DNA from: Candidatus Micrarchaeum acidiphilum ARMAN-2
Lineage (GTDB): Archaea > Micrarchaeota > Micrarchaeia > Micrarchaeales > Micrarchaeaceae
Direction: 5' to 3'
Assembly (NCBI GenBank): GCA_009387755.1
Contig: GG697240.1
Coordinates: forward strand, 188,001-252,000
Length of the DNA stretch: 64,000 nt
Below are positions 1 to 9,400 of the stretch, piece after piece (positions within the stretch are counted from its first letter, which is position 1; the number at the start of each line of letters is the position of its first letter). The translations under genes and the position numbers were made by a program. The notes beneath the pieces are model-generated. The model did no database searches, was not told the origin of the DNA, and worked only from the letters and a program-made list of their open reading frames with translations.

Positions 1-336
1 AGTGCCATTTATGTACAGCATCCTTGAGATTTGCAGGCTTCCGGCAGAGCTCAGGTTCTTTGGCCCGTATAGGGCAGTCGTTTTTCCCTGACTCAGGTTG
101 CCCTGTGACAGCATCGAAGTTGAGGTATTGGGCCCGGTTTCCTCGAGAAATATGATGTTCTGCAATTCCTCGGCGCGATTCAGCGCTGCCTGGCCCTGTA
201 TTATGCCTGATGACATGCTGTGCTGCGCGCCCATTATGGCAGATGCCGCGAAAAGCGCCGCGGTTGAGAACGCCATTATGGCGACCAGCTCGTCGAGCAT
301 CAGCAAGCCCTTTTTGTTTTTCATGTTGTCAGCCAT
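1..336 (-). CDS. Pilin-like membrane protein, 3' end outside window
   Basis: Reads from ATG at 336 toward position 1 with no stop, giving 112 residues of a longer protein. The N-terminus is short and lysine-rich, followed by a hydrophobic segment (KKGLLMLDELVAIMAFSTAA) with an acidic residue early in the helix. That layout resembles type IV pilin-like class III signal peptides, although no consensus cleavage site is obvious. The rest is polar and Ser/Thr/Asn-rich, as in pseudopilins. It overlaps the preceding pilin-like gene by 8 bases and is the last visible member of the Tad-like pilus operon. The family assignment rests on architecture and context only. Confidence 0.6.
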   Translation of the reverse strand, partial: MADNMKNKKGLLMLDELVAIMAFSTAALFAASAIMGAQHSMSSGIIQGQAALNRAEELQNIIFLEETGPNTSTSMLSQGNLSQGKTTALYGPKNLSSAGSLQISRMLYINGT

Positions 337-532
337 ATGAAATTTGGAATCCCGGATACATGATCTGCACCGGTGCGCCAAGCGCAGAGCCGTTGGATTG
401 CAACTCGTGTGCTGCCGAGTATCCGGAATGCACTCCTGAAACCAGGCTCCCGAAAAACACCGCGGAGGCCAGCACGAAAGACGCCGAAACGGCAAGGGCT
501 AGCAGGAGCGAAATCGAAATCTGCGCCATCAT
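329..532 (-). CDS. Small pilin-like protein (67 aa)
   Basis: Starts MMAQISISLLLALAVSASF: a very short leader, then AQISIS and a hydrophobic helix. This resembles archaeal pilin precursors, in which a FlaK/PibD-type peptidase cuts before Q-x-S. Its ATG at 532 overlaps the stop of the upstream gene (ATGA type), and its own stop overlaps the next start by 8 bases, so the genes are translationally coupled. At 67 residues it could be a minor pilin or a structural subunit. The specific role is unknown. Confidence 0.6.
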   Translation of the reverse strand: MMAQISISLLLALAVSASFVLASAVFFGSLVSGVHSGYSAAHELQSNGSALGAPVQIMYPGFQISYG

Positions 533-918
533 GGTGATGCACCCTGCAGCGTATAAGTGCCGTTGTAGTCGTATGACAGGTTTAGCTCTTCAGTAGAGCC
601 GCTGCCTGCGCATACGCTGCTTGATATCTCAAGGTTGTAATCGGGCCTGAAGACGCTTTTTCCTATGGCTATGCTGCTTCCGTTTGCCACCGCAGTGCAT
701 ATGCTCTTCGGGACGTATGCAGAGAACACGGAGTCGGGATACTGCATATGGTAGTCCAGCTTTGCAAAAAGCGAATTCAGGTACGCCTGCCCTGCTTCTG
801 ACGAGTATCTTGAGGAGTAGGCAGAGTACGCGTATACCGCGGCCGCAAGCGAGGAAAGCGCTACTGCCATGTACACCATGAACTCGATTGATATCTGTGC
901 CCTTGCGGTAATGCCCAT
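529..918 (-). CDS. Class III signal-peptide pilin-like protein
   Basis: A 129-residue protein beginning MGITARAQISIEFMVYMAVA. The ARAQISIEF stretch is a good match to the archaeal class III signal peptide: a short basic leader, then Q-x-S-x-E-F at the start of the hydrophobic helix, with predicted cleavage before the Gln. The C-terminal two thirds are polar with two Cys and several N-glycosylation sequons. The ATG at 918 is used here; a GTG at 921 is in frame. The start overlaps the stop of the preceding pilin gene. Probably a pilus subunit assembled by the ATPase/TadC genes upstream. Confidence 0.7.
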   Translation of the reverse strand: MGITARAQISIEFMVYMAVALSSLAAAVYAYSAYSSRYSSEAGQAYLNSLFAKLDYHMQYPDSVFSAYVPKSICTAVANGSSIAIGKSVFRPDYNLEISSSVCAGSGSTEELNLSYDYNGTYTLQGASP

Positions 919-1160
919 CACCCTGTGGAGCTCAGGTTTTTAAGCTCTGATGCCAGCTTTGATGATACTGTTGAATTGCTGCCGTTGAAAAACATGTGCA
1001 CTGCAGTGCCCTTGAGCTGCGCTATCATCGCGAGCGCGATTATTATGACTATGCTGACCGCGGACAGCATCATCAGGTATTCCAGCGAGCCCTGGGCCTT
1101 GCCAGAGCGTAGCAGCAGCAGCGCCGTCCTTATCTGGTCCGTATACTGTGCGTATTCCAT
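918..1160 (-). CDS. Class III signal-peptide pilin (DUF361-like)
   Basis: 80 residues. The motif GKAQGSLEYLMMLSAVSIVI at about residues 20-39 is a textbook archaeal prepilin processing site (A|QGSLEYL) followed by the assembly helix. The leader of about 22 residues is longer than usual. The mature part is about 58 residues, typical of small archaeal pilins of the DUF361/class III group. It lies 3 bases after the stop of the TadC-like gene and overlaps the start of the next gene, within the same operon. It is the strongest pilin call of the four. Confidence 0.8.
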   Translation of the reverse strand: MEYAQYTDQIRTALLLLRSGKAQGSLEYLMMLSAVSIVIIIALAMIAQLKGTAVHMFFNGSNSTVSSKLASELKNLSSTG

Positions 1161-1163
1161 CCT

Positions 1164-1946
1164 TTACACCCCTATAATATTAGCGGCCATGAGGGCCGCG
1201 GCGTCCATAGAAATGACTCCGAAAATTGAGAGCAGCACGGCTTTGAAGACGCCGGGCAACCGTTCTTTGCCGCGGCTGAAGGCGAATGATATGTAGTTCA
1301 CCAGGATTATGTAGGTTGCCGTTGCGTAGAAAAGCACTGACGCTGGGTATCCAGACGCGCCCGTGAACCGCAGTATGTTGATTGATATGCCGGCGAACGC
1401 CGGAAGGAAGACGGCGCTGCTAAGTGCGGTAATGCTCAGTGTGTTGCCCAGCGTGGCGCGCATCCTTCTTGAATGCGCGGACATTGACCTGTAGCTTTCC
1501 TCCAGCGACGCCAGAGGCTTCGACATGCTTATACCGCTTGCAAGCGACGCATTCGCTATTTCCAATGTGCTGCGCAGGAGCGCGGATCCTGTTTCAAAGC
1601 GTATCTCGTGGTCAATGCCGTTGTACATCTCGTATTTTGACACGGCATCAGACAAGCCGCGATAGAAGACGAACCTTGGATTAAGTGATATTTTAATTGC
1701 GGTTATGGTACTTTTGTAGTAAGCAGAGTTGCCGATTAGGCTCCTGAGAAACTCGTATGCATCTCTTTCTTCCCTGACCGCGATGCCGAGCTTTGGCCGT
1801 ATCGCCAGAATGTATCCCAGTGCATAGGCAGCGGCCAGTGCAGCGGCTGTCCAGAGGTCTCTTGCAAGCGCAAGGACAAGCGCTGCCGCTCCCAGCGCAA
1901 ACATCGCCGAAAGCCATGCCGCCTTGAAATTTTTGTTAGCCTTCAT
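1164..1946 (-). CDS. Type II secretion F/TadC-like pilus membrane platform protein (second copy)
   Basis: 260 residues with two hydrophobic segments near the N-terminus (about 9-50), a soluble helical middle containing a pattern like T2SSF domains (ALLRSTLEIANASLASGISM), and three hydrophobic segments after about residue 165. This matches the TadC/FlaJ half-protein organisation that anchors the secretion ATPase. It starts inside the end of the other TadC-like gene (11-base overlap), so the two probably form a paired platform, as TadB and TadC do in bacteria. The family call is from architecture and operon position. Confidence 0.75.
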   Translation of the reverse strand: MKANKNFKAAWLSAMFALGAAALVLALARDLWTAAALAAAYALGYILAIRPKLGIAVREERDAYEFLRSLIGNSAYYKSTITAIKISLNPRFVFYRGLSDAVSKYEMYNGIDHEIRFETGSALLRSTLEIANASLASGISMSKPLASLEESYRSMSAHSRRMRATLGNTLSITALSSAVFLPAFAGISINILRFTGASGYPASVLFYATATYIILVNYISFAFSRGKERLPGVFKAVLLSIFGVISMDAAALMAANIIGV

Positions 1947-2652
1947 ATTTCCACATAAGTGATTTCACGAGTATGTACAATGCTGGCAGGGCCATGAGCA
2001 TTGAGAATGCCACTGCACCGGCTATAAGTCGGGTATTTCCTATTATTGAAAGGCCAACCGACGTGAATATTGCGAAGGACGGCAGCACAGTTGTCAGGAC
2101 CACGGTCAGCGTAGAGTACTTCTGCAGCGAATACCCTGAATTCGCAAGTTCCCTTTTGTAGTATAGATCAATCCGCTTGCTGCTGCTTTCTATTGCGCCC
2201 AATGCGCTTCCTGACTGGCATATGTCCTTTCCTATGCACGAAAGTTCGTACGCCATTGCCGGATTTCCCCGAAGCCTGCTTGACAGGGCAAGCATGGCGT
2301 CGGAGGCGTTCTGCCCAAGGCGCATCCTCCTTGACATTTCGCGCAGAGCTGCAGAGGCTCCGCCAGTGCTTTTCAATCCCGCCATGGCCTCTTCAGCCGC
2401 GTTTGGAAGGGTTGAGCGGTAGAATCGCATCCTCAGCCGCATTCCATTTATTATCCTGCCGAATTCTTTCATCGAATCCGAGTTTCTATGGGACAGCCCC
2501 GAGGCATATATAACCATATATGATGCTGCGCAGAATCCGAGCACTGCCGCAATCCAGTACGGCAGGTCTGCACTGTAATAAAGCAGCGCGGCTAGGCCTG
2601 CAGCCGCCATGACTGCCGGGATTTCGATGCATCTTATCCAATAGCTGTCCAT
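1936..2652 (-). CDS. Type II secretion F/TadC-like pilus membrane platform protein (first copy)
   Basis: 238 residues from ATG 2652, which lies one base after the ATPase stop. A longer reading frame from 2697 would overlap the ATPase by 44 bases and looks less likely. Two membrane segments lie within the first 55 residues. A T2SSF-like helical region follows (SALGAIESSSKRIDLYYKRE), then three C-terminal membrane segments. Its position directly behind a TadA/FlaI-type ATPase and ahead of a second platform protein supports a role as the inner-membrane core of a pilus or secretion machine. Confidence 0.78.
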   Translation of the reverse strand: MDSYWIRCIEIPAVMAAAGLAALLYYSADLPYWIAAVLGFCAASYMVIYASGLSHRNSDSMKEFGRIINGMRLRMRFYRSTLPNAAEEAMAGLKSTGGASAALREMSRRMRLGQNASDAMLALSSRLRGNPAMAYELSCIGKDICQSGSALGAIESSSKRIDLYYKRELANSGYSLQKYSTLTVVLTTVLPSFAIFTSVGLSIIGNTRLIAGAVAFSMLMALPALYILVKSLMWKYEG

Positions 2653-2653
2653 T

Positions 2654-4129
2654 TCAATCAACTTTTGCACTGTAGCTGCGCACGTATTCGTCTGCATCGA
2701 ACCTTGAAGGTCCCTGAATCCCGGCTATCCTGCTTAGGAATTCGGATCTCGACTTCAGTTCCGCTACGGATTCCCTGATGGAAATGCAGTTTATGCTTGA
2801 GAACCTCTTTATTATTTTTGATGTCCTTATCGCAGGGTAGTTTGGCTCTCCTGATTCGAAAATCTTTGCAATGGCCATTTCCTGGCCCCCTTCCGAATAT
2901 GCTATCTCGCCGCGGCTGAGCCAGGAGTATTCGAATATGCTGTCGACCTTTCTTTCCTCCATCCCAGACCTCTTCATGAATACGGAAACGTCAAGCATGG
3001 ATATCATGCTGGGCTCTACCGACATCGGCTTTGACCTAAGCCTGGAGATTATCGCGGTGCCGTTTTCCATAGCGTGCATGGTAGTGGCAAATGGTATGCC
3101 AAGGTTCGACCCGAAAAATACATCCCTTGCCTCATCGCCCCTTATCTCGCCCACCAGGATCCTGTCCGGGCGCATGTGGAGCGAATTCACCACCTGGTCC
3201 TTGAGCGAAGCCTTTGACTTGCCAGAGATGCCCTTCAGCGAAACTGAGTTGACAAAGTTGCTGTAGAATAGAAGTTCGTTGACATCCTCCTCTATGGTTA
3301 TAATGCGCTCGTACCTTGGCATGAACGCATTGAGCGCCATCAGCAGGCTGGTCTTTCCAGAAGAAGGCGCGCCGGCAATGACTATGTTGACTTCGGACTC
3401 AATCGCCATCCAGAGGTACGCAAGCTCGTACGGATTTGCAGTGCCAGAATGCAGTAGCCGCGCTATGTCTATTTTCTTGCTGCCGCCCAGCCTTATTGAA
3501 ACGGCGGCGCCGGACACTGCATACGGCCTTGATTGCGCATGTATTCTTGATCCGTCATGCAGCTGGGCATCCACTATTGGGCTGCCCTCGCCAAGCTCGG
3601 TGTTTGATTGGCCCAGTATCCTGTTTACGACAAACCTAAGGTCAGATTCGGACCTGAATCTCATGTTTGTAGAGCAGTATCCGTATTTTGCGTGGTAGAT
3701 CGATATCATGTCGGTTGGCTTGTTGACAAGGATCTCCTCCACATCCTTGGAGTCCTCCATAATAATGCTTATGGGGCCGTATCCTGCGATTTCGTGCGCG
3801 ACTATGTATGGGACTATTGATTCCTTGGAGGTCTTGCCGCAGATGCGCTCCGCGATGCCCTGGACGCTTGAAATCCACGCCGCGCTGTACGCATCAGGCG
3901 CATTAATATCCATGGATAGTATCTCGTTTATCACCTTGGTCTTTGTTATCCCTGATTCGCGCTCTATGTCGCGGTCGTCAGGGCACGGGACCAGCGAGTA
4001 TACGAATCCCTTCCCCATTTTGCCGACCGCCTTGTGTCCGCCGGTAGCCTCTAAGACCTTTTCTGGGAAAATGGGTGATACAGAGAAAGAGATTGCCGAT
4101 GGAGCCGGCTCTGGCTGAGAACGGCGCAT
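2654..4129 (-). CDS. Type II/IV secretion ATPase, TadA/FlaI/VirB11-like
   Basis: 491 residues. It has Walker A GAPSSGKTS (about residue 252), an Asp-box region ITIEEDVNELL, a Walker B-like segment ILVGEIRGDEARD (about 325-337) and a His-box TTMHA. These are all hallmarks of secretion-superfamily hexameric ATPases. The N-terminal half is the usual N-domain that binds the platform protein. It is the first gene of the pilus operon, so it likely powers assembly of the four downstream pilin-like proteins. The reading frame stays open upstream of ATG 4129 but without a clear start. An A+T-rich promoter region lies at about 4200-4240. Confidence 0.9.
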   Translation of the reverse strand: MRRSQPEPAPSAISFSVSPIFPEKVLEATGGHKAVGKMGKGFVYSLVPCPDDRDIERESGITKTKVINEILSMDINAPDAYSAAWISSVQGIAERICGKTSKESIVPYIVAHEIAGYGPISIIMEDSKDVEEILVNKPTDMISIYHAKYGYCSTNMRFRSESDLRFVVNRILGQSNTELGEGSPIVDAQLHDGSRIHAQSRPYAVSGAAVSIRLGGSKKIDIARLLHSGTANPYELAYLWMAIESEVNIVIAGAPSSGKTSLLMALNAFMPRYERIITIEEDVNELLFYSNFVNSVSLKGISGKSKASLKDQVVNSLHMRPDRILVGEIRGDEARDVFFGSNLGIPFATTMHAMENGTAIISRLRSKPMSVEPSMISMLDVSVFMKRSGMEERKVDSIFEYSWLSRGEIAYSEGGQEMAIAKIFESGEPNYPAIRTSKIIKRFSSINCISIRESVAELKSRSEFLSRIAGIQGPSRFDADEYVRSYSAKVD

Positions 4130-4199
4130 GCGTCCGAACTTAAGGCCGCGTATTGCAGAGGCTATGTCACCCGTTTTCAGCGTCTCACCACCCAGTATT

Positions 4200-4219
4200 A
4201 TATTTACTTAAGTAAATAT
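4200..4219. promoter_or_regulatory. 20-bp perfect palindrome between divergent genes
   Basis: Positions 4200-4219 read identically on both strands, centred on ACTTAAGT. The site sits between the pilus ATPase gene (minus) and the winged-helix gene (plus), within A+T-rich DNA that includes TATA-like runs in both directions (4214-4224 and 4232-4240). A dimeric regulator binding here could control both transcripts. The neighbouring winged-helix protein is the obvious candidate, but that link is inference. Confidence 0.5.
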
Positions 4220-4322
4220 TTATATACTTTTGTATAAATATTAGCATTTTCATAAATTAATTAGCTGCAGAGGGCTCAAGTTTTATTTTTGTATAAGCTT
4301 ATGAACTTCCATATTAGAAAAC

Positions 4323-4330
4323 TTTATAAA
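4323..4330 (+). promoter_or_regulatory. TATA box for the winged-helix gene
   Basis: TTTATAAA lies 22-29 bases before ATG 4352, the spacing expected between an archaeal TATA box and a transcription start at or next to the start codon. This supports a leaderless mRNA and the downstream ATG (4352), not the upstream in-frame ATG at 4289, which would precede the TATA box. Confidence 0.6.
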
Positions 4331-4351
4331 TATTCATTACCAAAGGGTATT

Positions 4352-4678
4352 ATGGCAAAAATAGAAAAGCAGCGCGATTCTATATGGGCCCTCAGGAAGG
4401 TGCTCAGCAGGCCCAACTATGCAGTTATGGAGCTGCTGCTCCAGAAATCACCCAGGACCACCAAGGAGCTCTACTCCGTGCTTGAGAAGAAGTTCACAAG
4501 GAAGACGCTTATAATTACGCTTAGGGAGCTATCCCTGGACCTTAACGTGATACAGCCTACGCACATAAGGACGGCGAACGGCTACGGCCTTGGATACAAG
4601 CTCAACCCCAAGCTCAAGGACATAATAAAAAGCGTGCAAAAGTTCTCGAAGGTCATAGAGAACGTGAAGCGCATGTGA
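4352..4678 (+). CDS. Winged-helix-like DNA-binding protein
   Basis: 108 residues from ATG 4352. The sequence NYAVMELLLQKSPRTTKELY, then a second helix FTRKTLIITLRELSLDLNVI and a Gly-Tyr-rich turn (ANGYGLGYKLNP), reads as a helix-turn-helix plus wing. That is typical of small archaeal regulators. It is strongly basic and has no other domain. It is divergent from the pilus operon across a 20-bp palindrome, so autoregulation or pilus regulation is plausible but not shown. An in-frame ATG at 4289 would add 21 residues but lies upstream of the TATA box. Confidence 0.6.
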   Translation: MAKIEKQRDSIWALRKVLSRPNYAVMELLLQKSPRTTKELYSVLEKKFTRKTLIITLRELSLDLNVIQPTHIRTANGYGLGYKLNPKLKDIIKSVQKFSKVIENVKRM

Positions 4679-4681
4679 CGG

Positions 4682-6454
4682 CTAGCCCTCAACTCTGACC
4701 TTTTTCTGCATTTTGTACATCTCGATGATTTCGCTGGTCTGGTTCACCTCTTCCACGCTCTTGTCCGACCTTATGGCCTCCTCGCCGACGAGCCTGGGAA
4801 ATCTAAGTGCATAGCCAGCTTCGGTGCCGTCTTCCTGCTTCTCCCTGCCGCAGGTGTGCATCGGTGATTTTGTTATCTCGTCCGCCCTCACAGTCACTAC
4901 ATATTTGGGGTATACCCAGAAGTCCGGCTTTACCAGTGAATCGACCCTTGCAGGCTTTGCCTGGGTCTTTATCTTGCTAAGCAGCTCCTCCAGCTCGGAC
5001 ATCTGCTTCTCGGTGAACCCGCTACCCAGGCGCGATATGGTCTCAAACATGTCCCTCTTCTTGTTGTATACGGCGCAGAGCAGGCCCCCGAATTTGAATG
5101 ATGCCCTGGATCCCCTGCCCAGGTAATATCCTACTATGGCCACGTCTATGGTGTCTGAGAGCTCGCCCTTGTAGCTGCGCTTCATCTTTATCCATGAGAA
5201 TTTCCTGGCTCCGGCAATGTATGGGGCCTTGAGGTCCTTCGCAACAATGCCCTCCAGCCCGTTCTCAACGCTGGCTTCGAAAAATTCTTCCATCTCCTTT
5301 GAGGAGTCTGTGATTATCCTGTTTGAAGGTATTATGGTGGTGGAGCCTTCCAGCAGCTTCTCCAGCATCTTCCTCCTTGTTTCGTATTCCTCGTTCATGT
5401 AGGACTTGCCGTTTGCGTACATGAGGTCGAACGCTATCAGGTGCAGCGGCAGCTCTATCGCCTTCTTCCCTATTTCGTGCTTCCTCTTCCTCTGTATGGT
5501 CTCCTGAAATGGGAGGAATTCTCCGGTGGCCTCGTTGTACGCCAGCGCCTCGCCCTCGAAAATTATGTCGTCGGAATGCACCTCCTTTAATGCGGCATCT
5601 GCTATGTCGGGAAACATCTGTGTGGTGTCCTCCAGCCTCCTTGAGAATATCCTGACCTTCTTCCCGTGCATGTGGACCTGGCACCTGAAGCCATCGTATT
5701 TCTGCTCAACAGCACACCTGCCGCCCATCTTTTTGAGTATTTCTTCGGCAGTCGGCAGCCTCTCTGCAAGAGCAGGTCGTATGGGCTTGAACATCGCGAC
5801 CTTGAAGTTCCTTACGCGCCCTATTCCGCCCTCGAAAAGCTCTTTGCCTACGTATCCCAGGTCGCTGCACAGATTGTAGGCGCGCTCGAGGGTTTCCTTT
5901 TCGACGCGGCTGCCGGTCTTTGCTATCGAAAGGGATTCGAGGATGGTGGCGTCTCCAAGGCCGAGCCGCAGCTGGCCGAGCGGGTACCTTACCAAGTATC
6001 TCGCCTCTATCCCTGCAGATGACGCGATGAGCTCGGAAAGCAGGCGTATCTTTATGTCCTTGCTTCCGGAGCCTGAAGTTTCGGAGATCTTCTTCATCGT
6101 GTTGTAAACTTCAATGACCGTGTATTTCTTCTGCAGCATGGGCTTGAGCTTCGACTTTGACTTAAGGTTTTCAGCCGTGATTCCTAAGTCGCCGGATTTC
6201 TTGTAGTCCCTGTCGGTCTCCTCTTTCGTGTATCCTGTTGCTATAGCTATGGCCTCTTCCGCCATCTTTTCCGCGAGCCCGAATTCTATGCCGTCGAACG
6301 CCGGGGCCAGGACGCCCTGCGTCATGTATATTATCTTGTCTATTTCCTCTACCGATGCGCTTTTCAGGGCTTCGGCGAATATGTCTATCATGCCCAGCCT
6401 TGAAGAGGTGGCCTCGAGCTTTTCGTAGTATTTTGCCAGTTCGCTGAAAAGCAT
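4682..6454 (-). CDS. lig: ATP-dependent DNA ligase (archaeal/eukaryotic type I-like)
   Basis: 590 residues, the normal length for archaeal LigI-type enzymes. The adenylated lysine is in EQKYDGFRCQVH (about residue 249). Later nucleotidyltransferase motifs are visible: FEGEALAYN, LMYANGKSYM, EGIVAKDL and FSWIKMKR. The protein joins Okazaki fragments and repair nicks using ATP. The N-terminal third is the helical DNA-binding domain. Start ATG 6454 is preceded by a GGTGG ribosome site. It lies 14 bases behind the beta-helix protein gene, so the two may share a transcript, an unusual pairing. Confidence 0.95.
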   Translation of the reverse strand: MLFSELAKYYEKLEATSSRLGMIDIFAEALKSASVEEIDKIIYMTQGVLAPAFDGIEFGLAEKMAEEAIAIATGYTKEETDRDYKKSGDLGITAENLKSKSKLKPMLQKKYTVIEVYNTMKKISETSGSGSKDIKIRLLSELIASSAGIEARYLVRYPLGQLRLGLGDATILESLSIAKTGSRVEKETLERAYNLCSDLGYVGKELFEGGIGRVRNFKVAMFKPIRPALAERLPTAEEILKKMGGRCAVEQKYDGFRCQVHMHGKKVRIFSRRLEDTTQMFPDIADAALKEVHSDDIIFEGEALAYNEATGEFLPFQETIQRKRKHEIGKKAIELPLHLIAFDLMYANGKSYMNEEYETRRKMLEKLLEGSTTIIPSNRIITDSSKEMEEFFEASVENGLEGIVAKDLKAPYIAGARKFSWIKMKRSYKGELSDTIDVAIVGYYLGRGSRASFKFGGLLCAVYNKKRDMFETISRLGSGFTEKQMSELEELLSKIKTQAKPARVDSLVKPDFWVYPKYVVTVRADEITKSPMHTCGREKQEDGTEAGYALRFPRLVGEEAIRSDKSVEEVNQTSEIIEMYKMQKKVRVEG

Positions 6455-6468
6455 TGCCTATCCACCGC

Positions 6469-9400
6469 TTATTTGCATGTCAGTGACGAAGCCGATATCC
6501 ATCCGCAGTTTTCAGATGATGAGCATACGTTTCCGCCCTGGTCGTATGCACTTTTGTTCCCCTGCGCAGAAGCCAGGCATTCTATGCCTATGCCCGTCGA
6601 ATTGAATATGTTGTTCTGGAAGCTGTCCGCAGAGGACCCATATAGGTATAGCCCTAGAGTGCTCTGCGGCGGGGCAATGTTGCCCTGGAAATCGGTGCTG
6701 CTGGTATTGTATGCGTAGTAGGCTATTGAGCCCGTTGCGTTGTTGTACTTAATGCTGCCGGAAGTGGAGTTTGAGATGTTTATCGCTATGTAATCAGTAA
6801 GCACATTGCTGCGCAGTATGCTGAACTGCTTCGACATGTTTACGGATATTGCGGATGCGCTCGGGGCGAGTTTCGTGGAATTCACGTATACCGTTGCGTT
6901 GATGATTGAAACGCTGGTATTTGTTGCGGTGATGGGCGTAGCGAACCCCTTCAGGTAGCAGTTCTCGATCTTGGAGCTTCCGGAATGCGCGAATGCTGCA
7001 AACGTTCCGCCGCTGTTTGATATTATTGTATGGTTGTTGCAGTTGAGTGTCACTCCGGAAGAATATATGCCGTAGCATATGTTGCCTGACTCGTAAAGCG
7101 CGTCTGTTGAAAGAGAGTATGTTGTTGGGGTCAGGGCGACCTGGCAGTCTGCGCTAGGCGCAGTCGGCGAAAGCGCGGCTAGCCAGTGGCATCCGATTTT
7201 CTTTGTGCCGTAGTTGACCCCGCCATTCTCGGAGTTGAGATTGCTGTCCTGCGGGGCGCACACGTAATCCTCGTAGCCGCTCAGCTCCATGTAGTTGTTT
7301 GAAATGTTATTGCCCTGCGAAGCTCCGGAAAGCTGCATGCCAATGTGTGCGTCAAGGCCGGTATTGTTCGCAATTGTATTCCTTGTGGAATTTTCAATTA
7401 GCATGGACACCGAGGTAGGCCTTGAGTTCGTCATGTTGTTGGCCATGAATATGATTCCGGAGGATTTGTCTAGCACCACGTCATAGTTGGAATTGGATTC
7501 GGCCTTGCTCTTGACAATGCTGCTGGCGGATACGTTGCTCAGGGTAATTCCGGTTCCGCCAAGACTTGCGTTGAGCCCGCTTACCCGGATGTTGCGCGCA
7601 TTGGCCGCATACAGCCCATACCTGAACGATGAAAGGGTGCAGTTCGTTATGGTTATGTTGCTATGCCCGGAGTCGAATATCCCATAATTCGTTGTTGAGG
7701 GCAGCACCTCGGATATCCTGTTGCCGTTGCAGGACAGCTTCACATTGTTCGTATTTATTGTGAGGCAGCTGCCAGCCCCAGCAGCGAGGCTTCCTGACAG
7801 AGAGTAGTTGCCAGGCCTGTACAGGCTGCCGCATGAAAACACAGGATATACTTTCAGGTATGGTTCTTCGTAGTTCCTGCACGTTGACCAGTGCGTGTCG
7901 CTCAGGCCGCACACAGTAGAGCCCATGAAGTTGTCTGTGCTGTTGGCGGAATTTGGCGTTGCGTACAAGTCTATCTGCGAGTTGTTCACAGCGACGCCTC
8001 CGGTAAACGAATTGCCTATGGAGGAATTCACGTATATGCCGTACGAGTTGCGCGAGAAGTTGAAGTTTTTGATTATGCTGCTGGACGAATTTGAAATATA
8101 AATGCCGTTGGTGTCGTTCTTTGCGTCAACGCCAGACATGGTTACAAGATCTGATCCTGACAAGGTTATTCCCGTATAGCTTTTCGAGAAGCTTGAATTG
8201 TATATAGAGGAGTTTGTCGCGTTTTCTATGAGCGCCCCGAAGGTGGTGCCGGATACCCTGCAGTTCTCTATTTTGAATAGGGTCTTGCCCTTTGCCATTA
8301 TTCCGACCGTAGCATTTGTGATTGTGTGGTTGTTGCAGTTGAGCACAGCAAGAGGGGAGTTTATTGTTATGCACGGAACCGCATAACTGAATATGTTTAT
8401 GCCCGAGTTCGCGCCCTTCAGGTACATTGTGAGGTTGTCCTGGAGGGTGTATGTGCCGGGGCTGTCTATGGAGCCGCAGGTGGTCACAGTAGGAGACAGC
8501 ACGACATTGGACAGGTTATCAGGGAGGTTTATTCCGCTGCATGTTAGGAAGTCGCAGCCGGTGTTGTTGTAGCATAAGTTATCTATTGCAGAGCTTGCCT
8601 TGGGGAAACCCGCTTCGGATGAGCACACGAATGATGTGGGAGTAAGGTTTACGCTGTTGTAGTAGAATTTATTGCCCTGCGAGAATACGTTGACACCTGT
8701 TACTGCGCTGTGACCTATAGCATTCTTTATTACCGTGGTGTTTGCCGATCCGTTCCCTATGAAAAGCGCACCCTGAGCGCTGGTTGCATTGTAAAGCTTG
8801 TTGCTAGATATTGTGCTGCCGTTGGTGTCGTTCAGGTATATGTCAGACATCACGTTGAATGACACATTGCTTTCGGATACGTTTATTTTAGATGAGGAGT
8901 ACGCGTAGACGCCGTATGAGAAATTGGATATGGCGCAGTCCTGCACTGTAACGTTGCTTACGCCGCTTGCATTGATCCCGACGCTGAAAGGAGGCTTTCC
9001 TATGAGTGGAGCAGAGCCCACTATCTTGTTGCCGTTGCAGATCAGCTTCACGTTGCTTGAAGTCACGCTTATGCAAGTACCGTTGGTAATTTTCGTGGAT
9101 ATTGGAGCCTCCTGATAATACAGCCCTGGGGACCTTATCGTTGTGCACGATGTGAAGGATGAGACTGGATGCGCAGGTATGCTGGTTGTTGAAATCGTGG
9201 TTGTGACGTGCGGCTTGCTGATAAACATGACACCTGCCACCGCTATGACAGCTATTACAATTATTATAGGTATAAGCATCTTCTTGTTTGATTTCCTCTT
9301 TTCTTTTTTCAGTTCTCCGGACCCCAGCTCTCCGCTGGGCGGCTGCGCTATCGGATTTTCCGGTGTTACGTTTACACTCATCCCCTGACCGTACTGCTGC

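Noticed and set aside
2652-2697. Longer start for the first TadC-like protein at 2697
   Set aside because: It would overlap the ATPase by 44 bases; ATG 2652 lies one base after the ATPase stop and begins where the membrane protein pattern starts.
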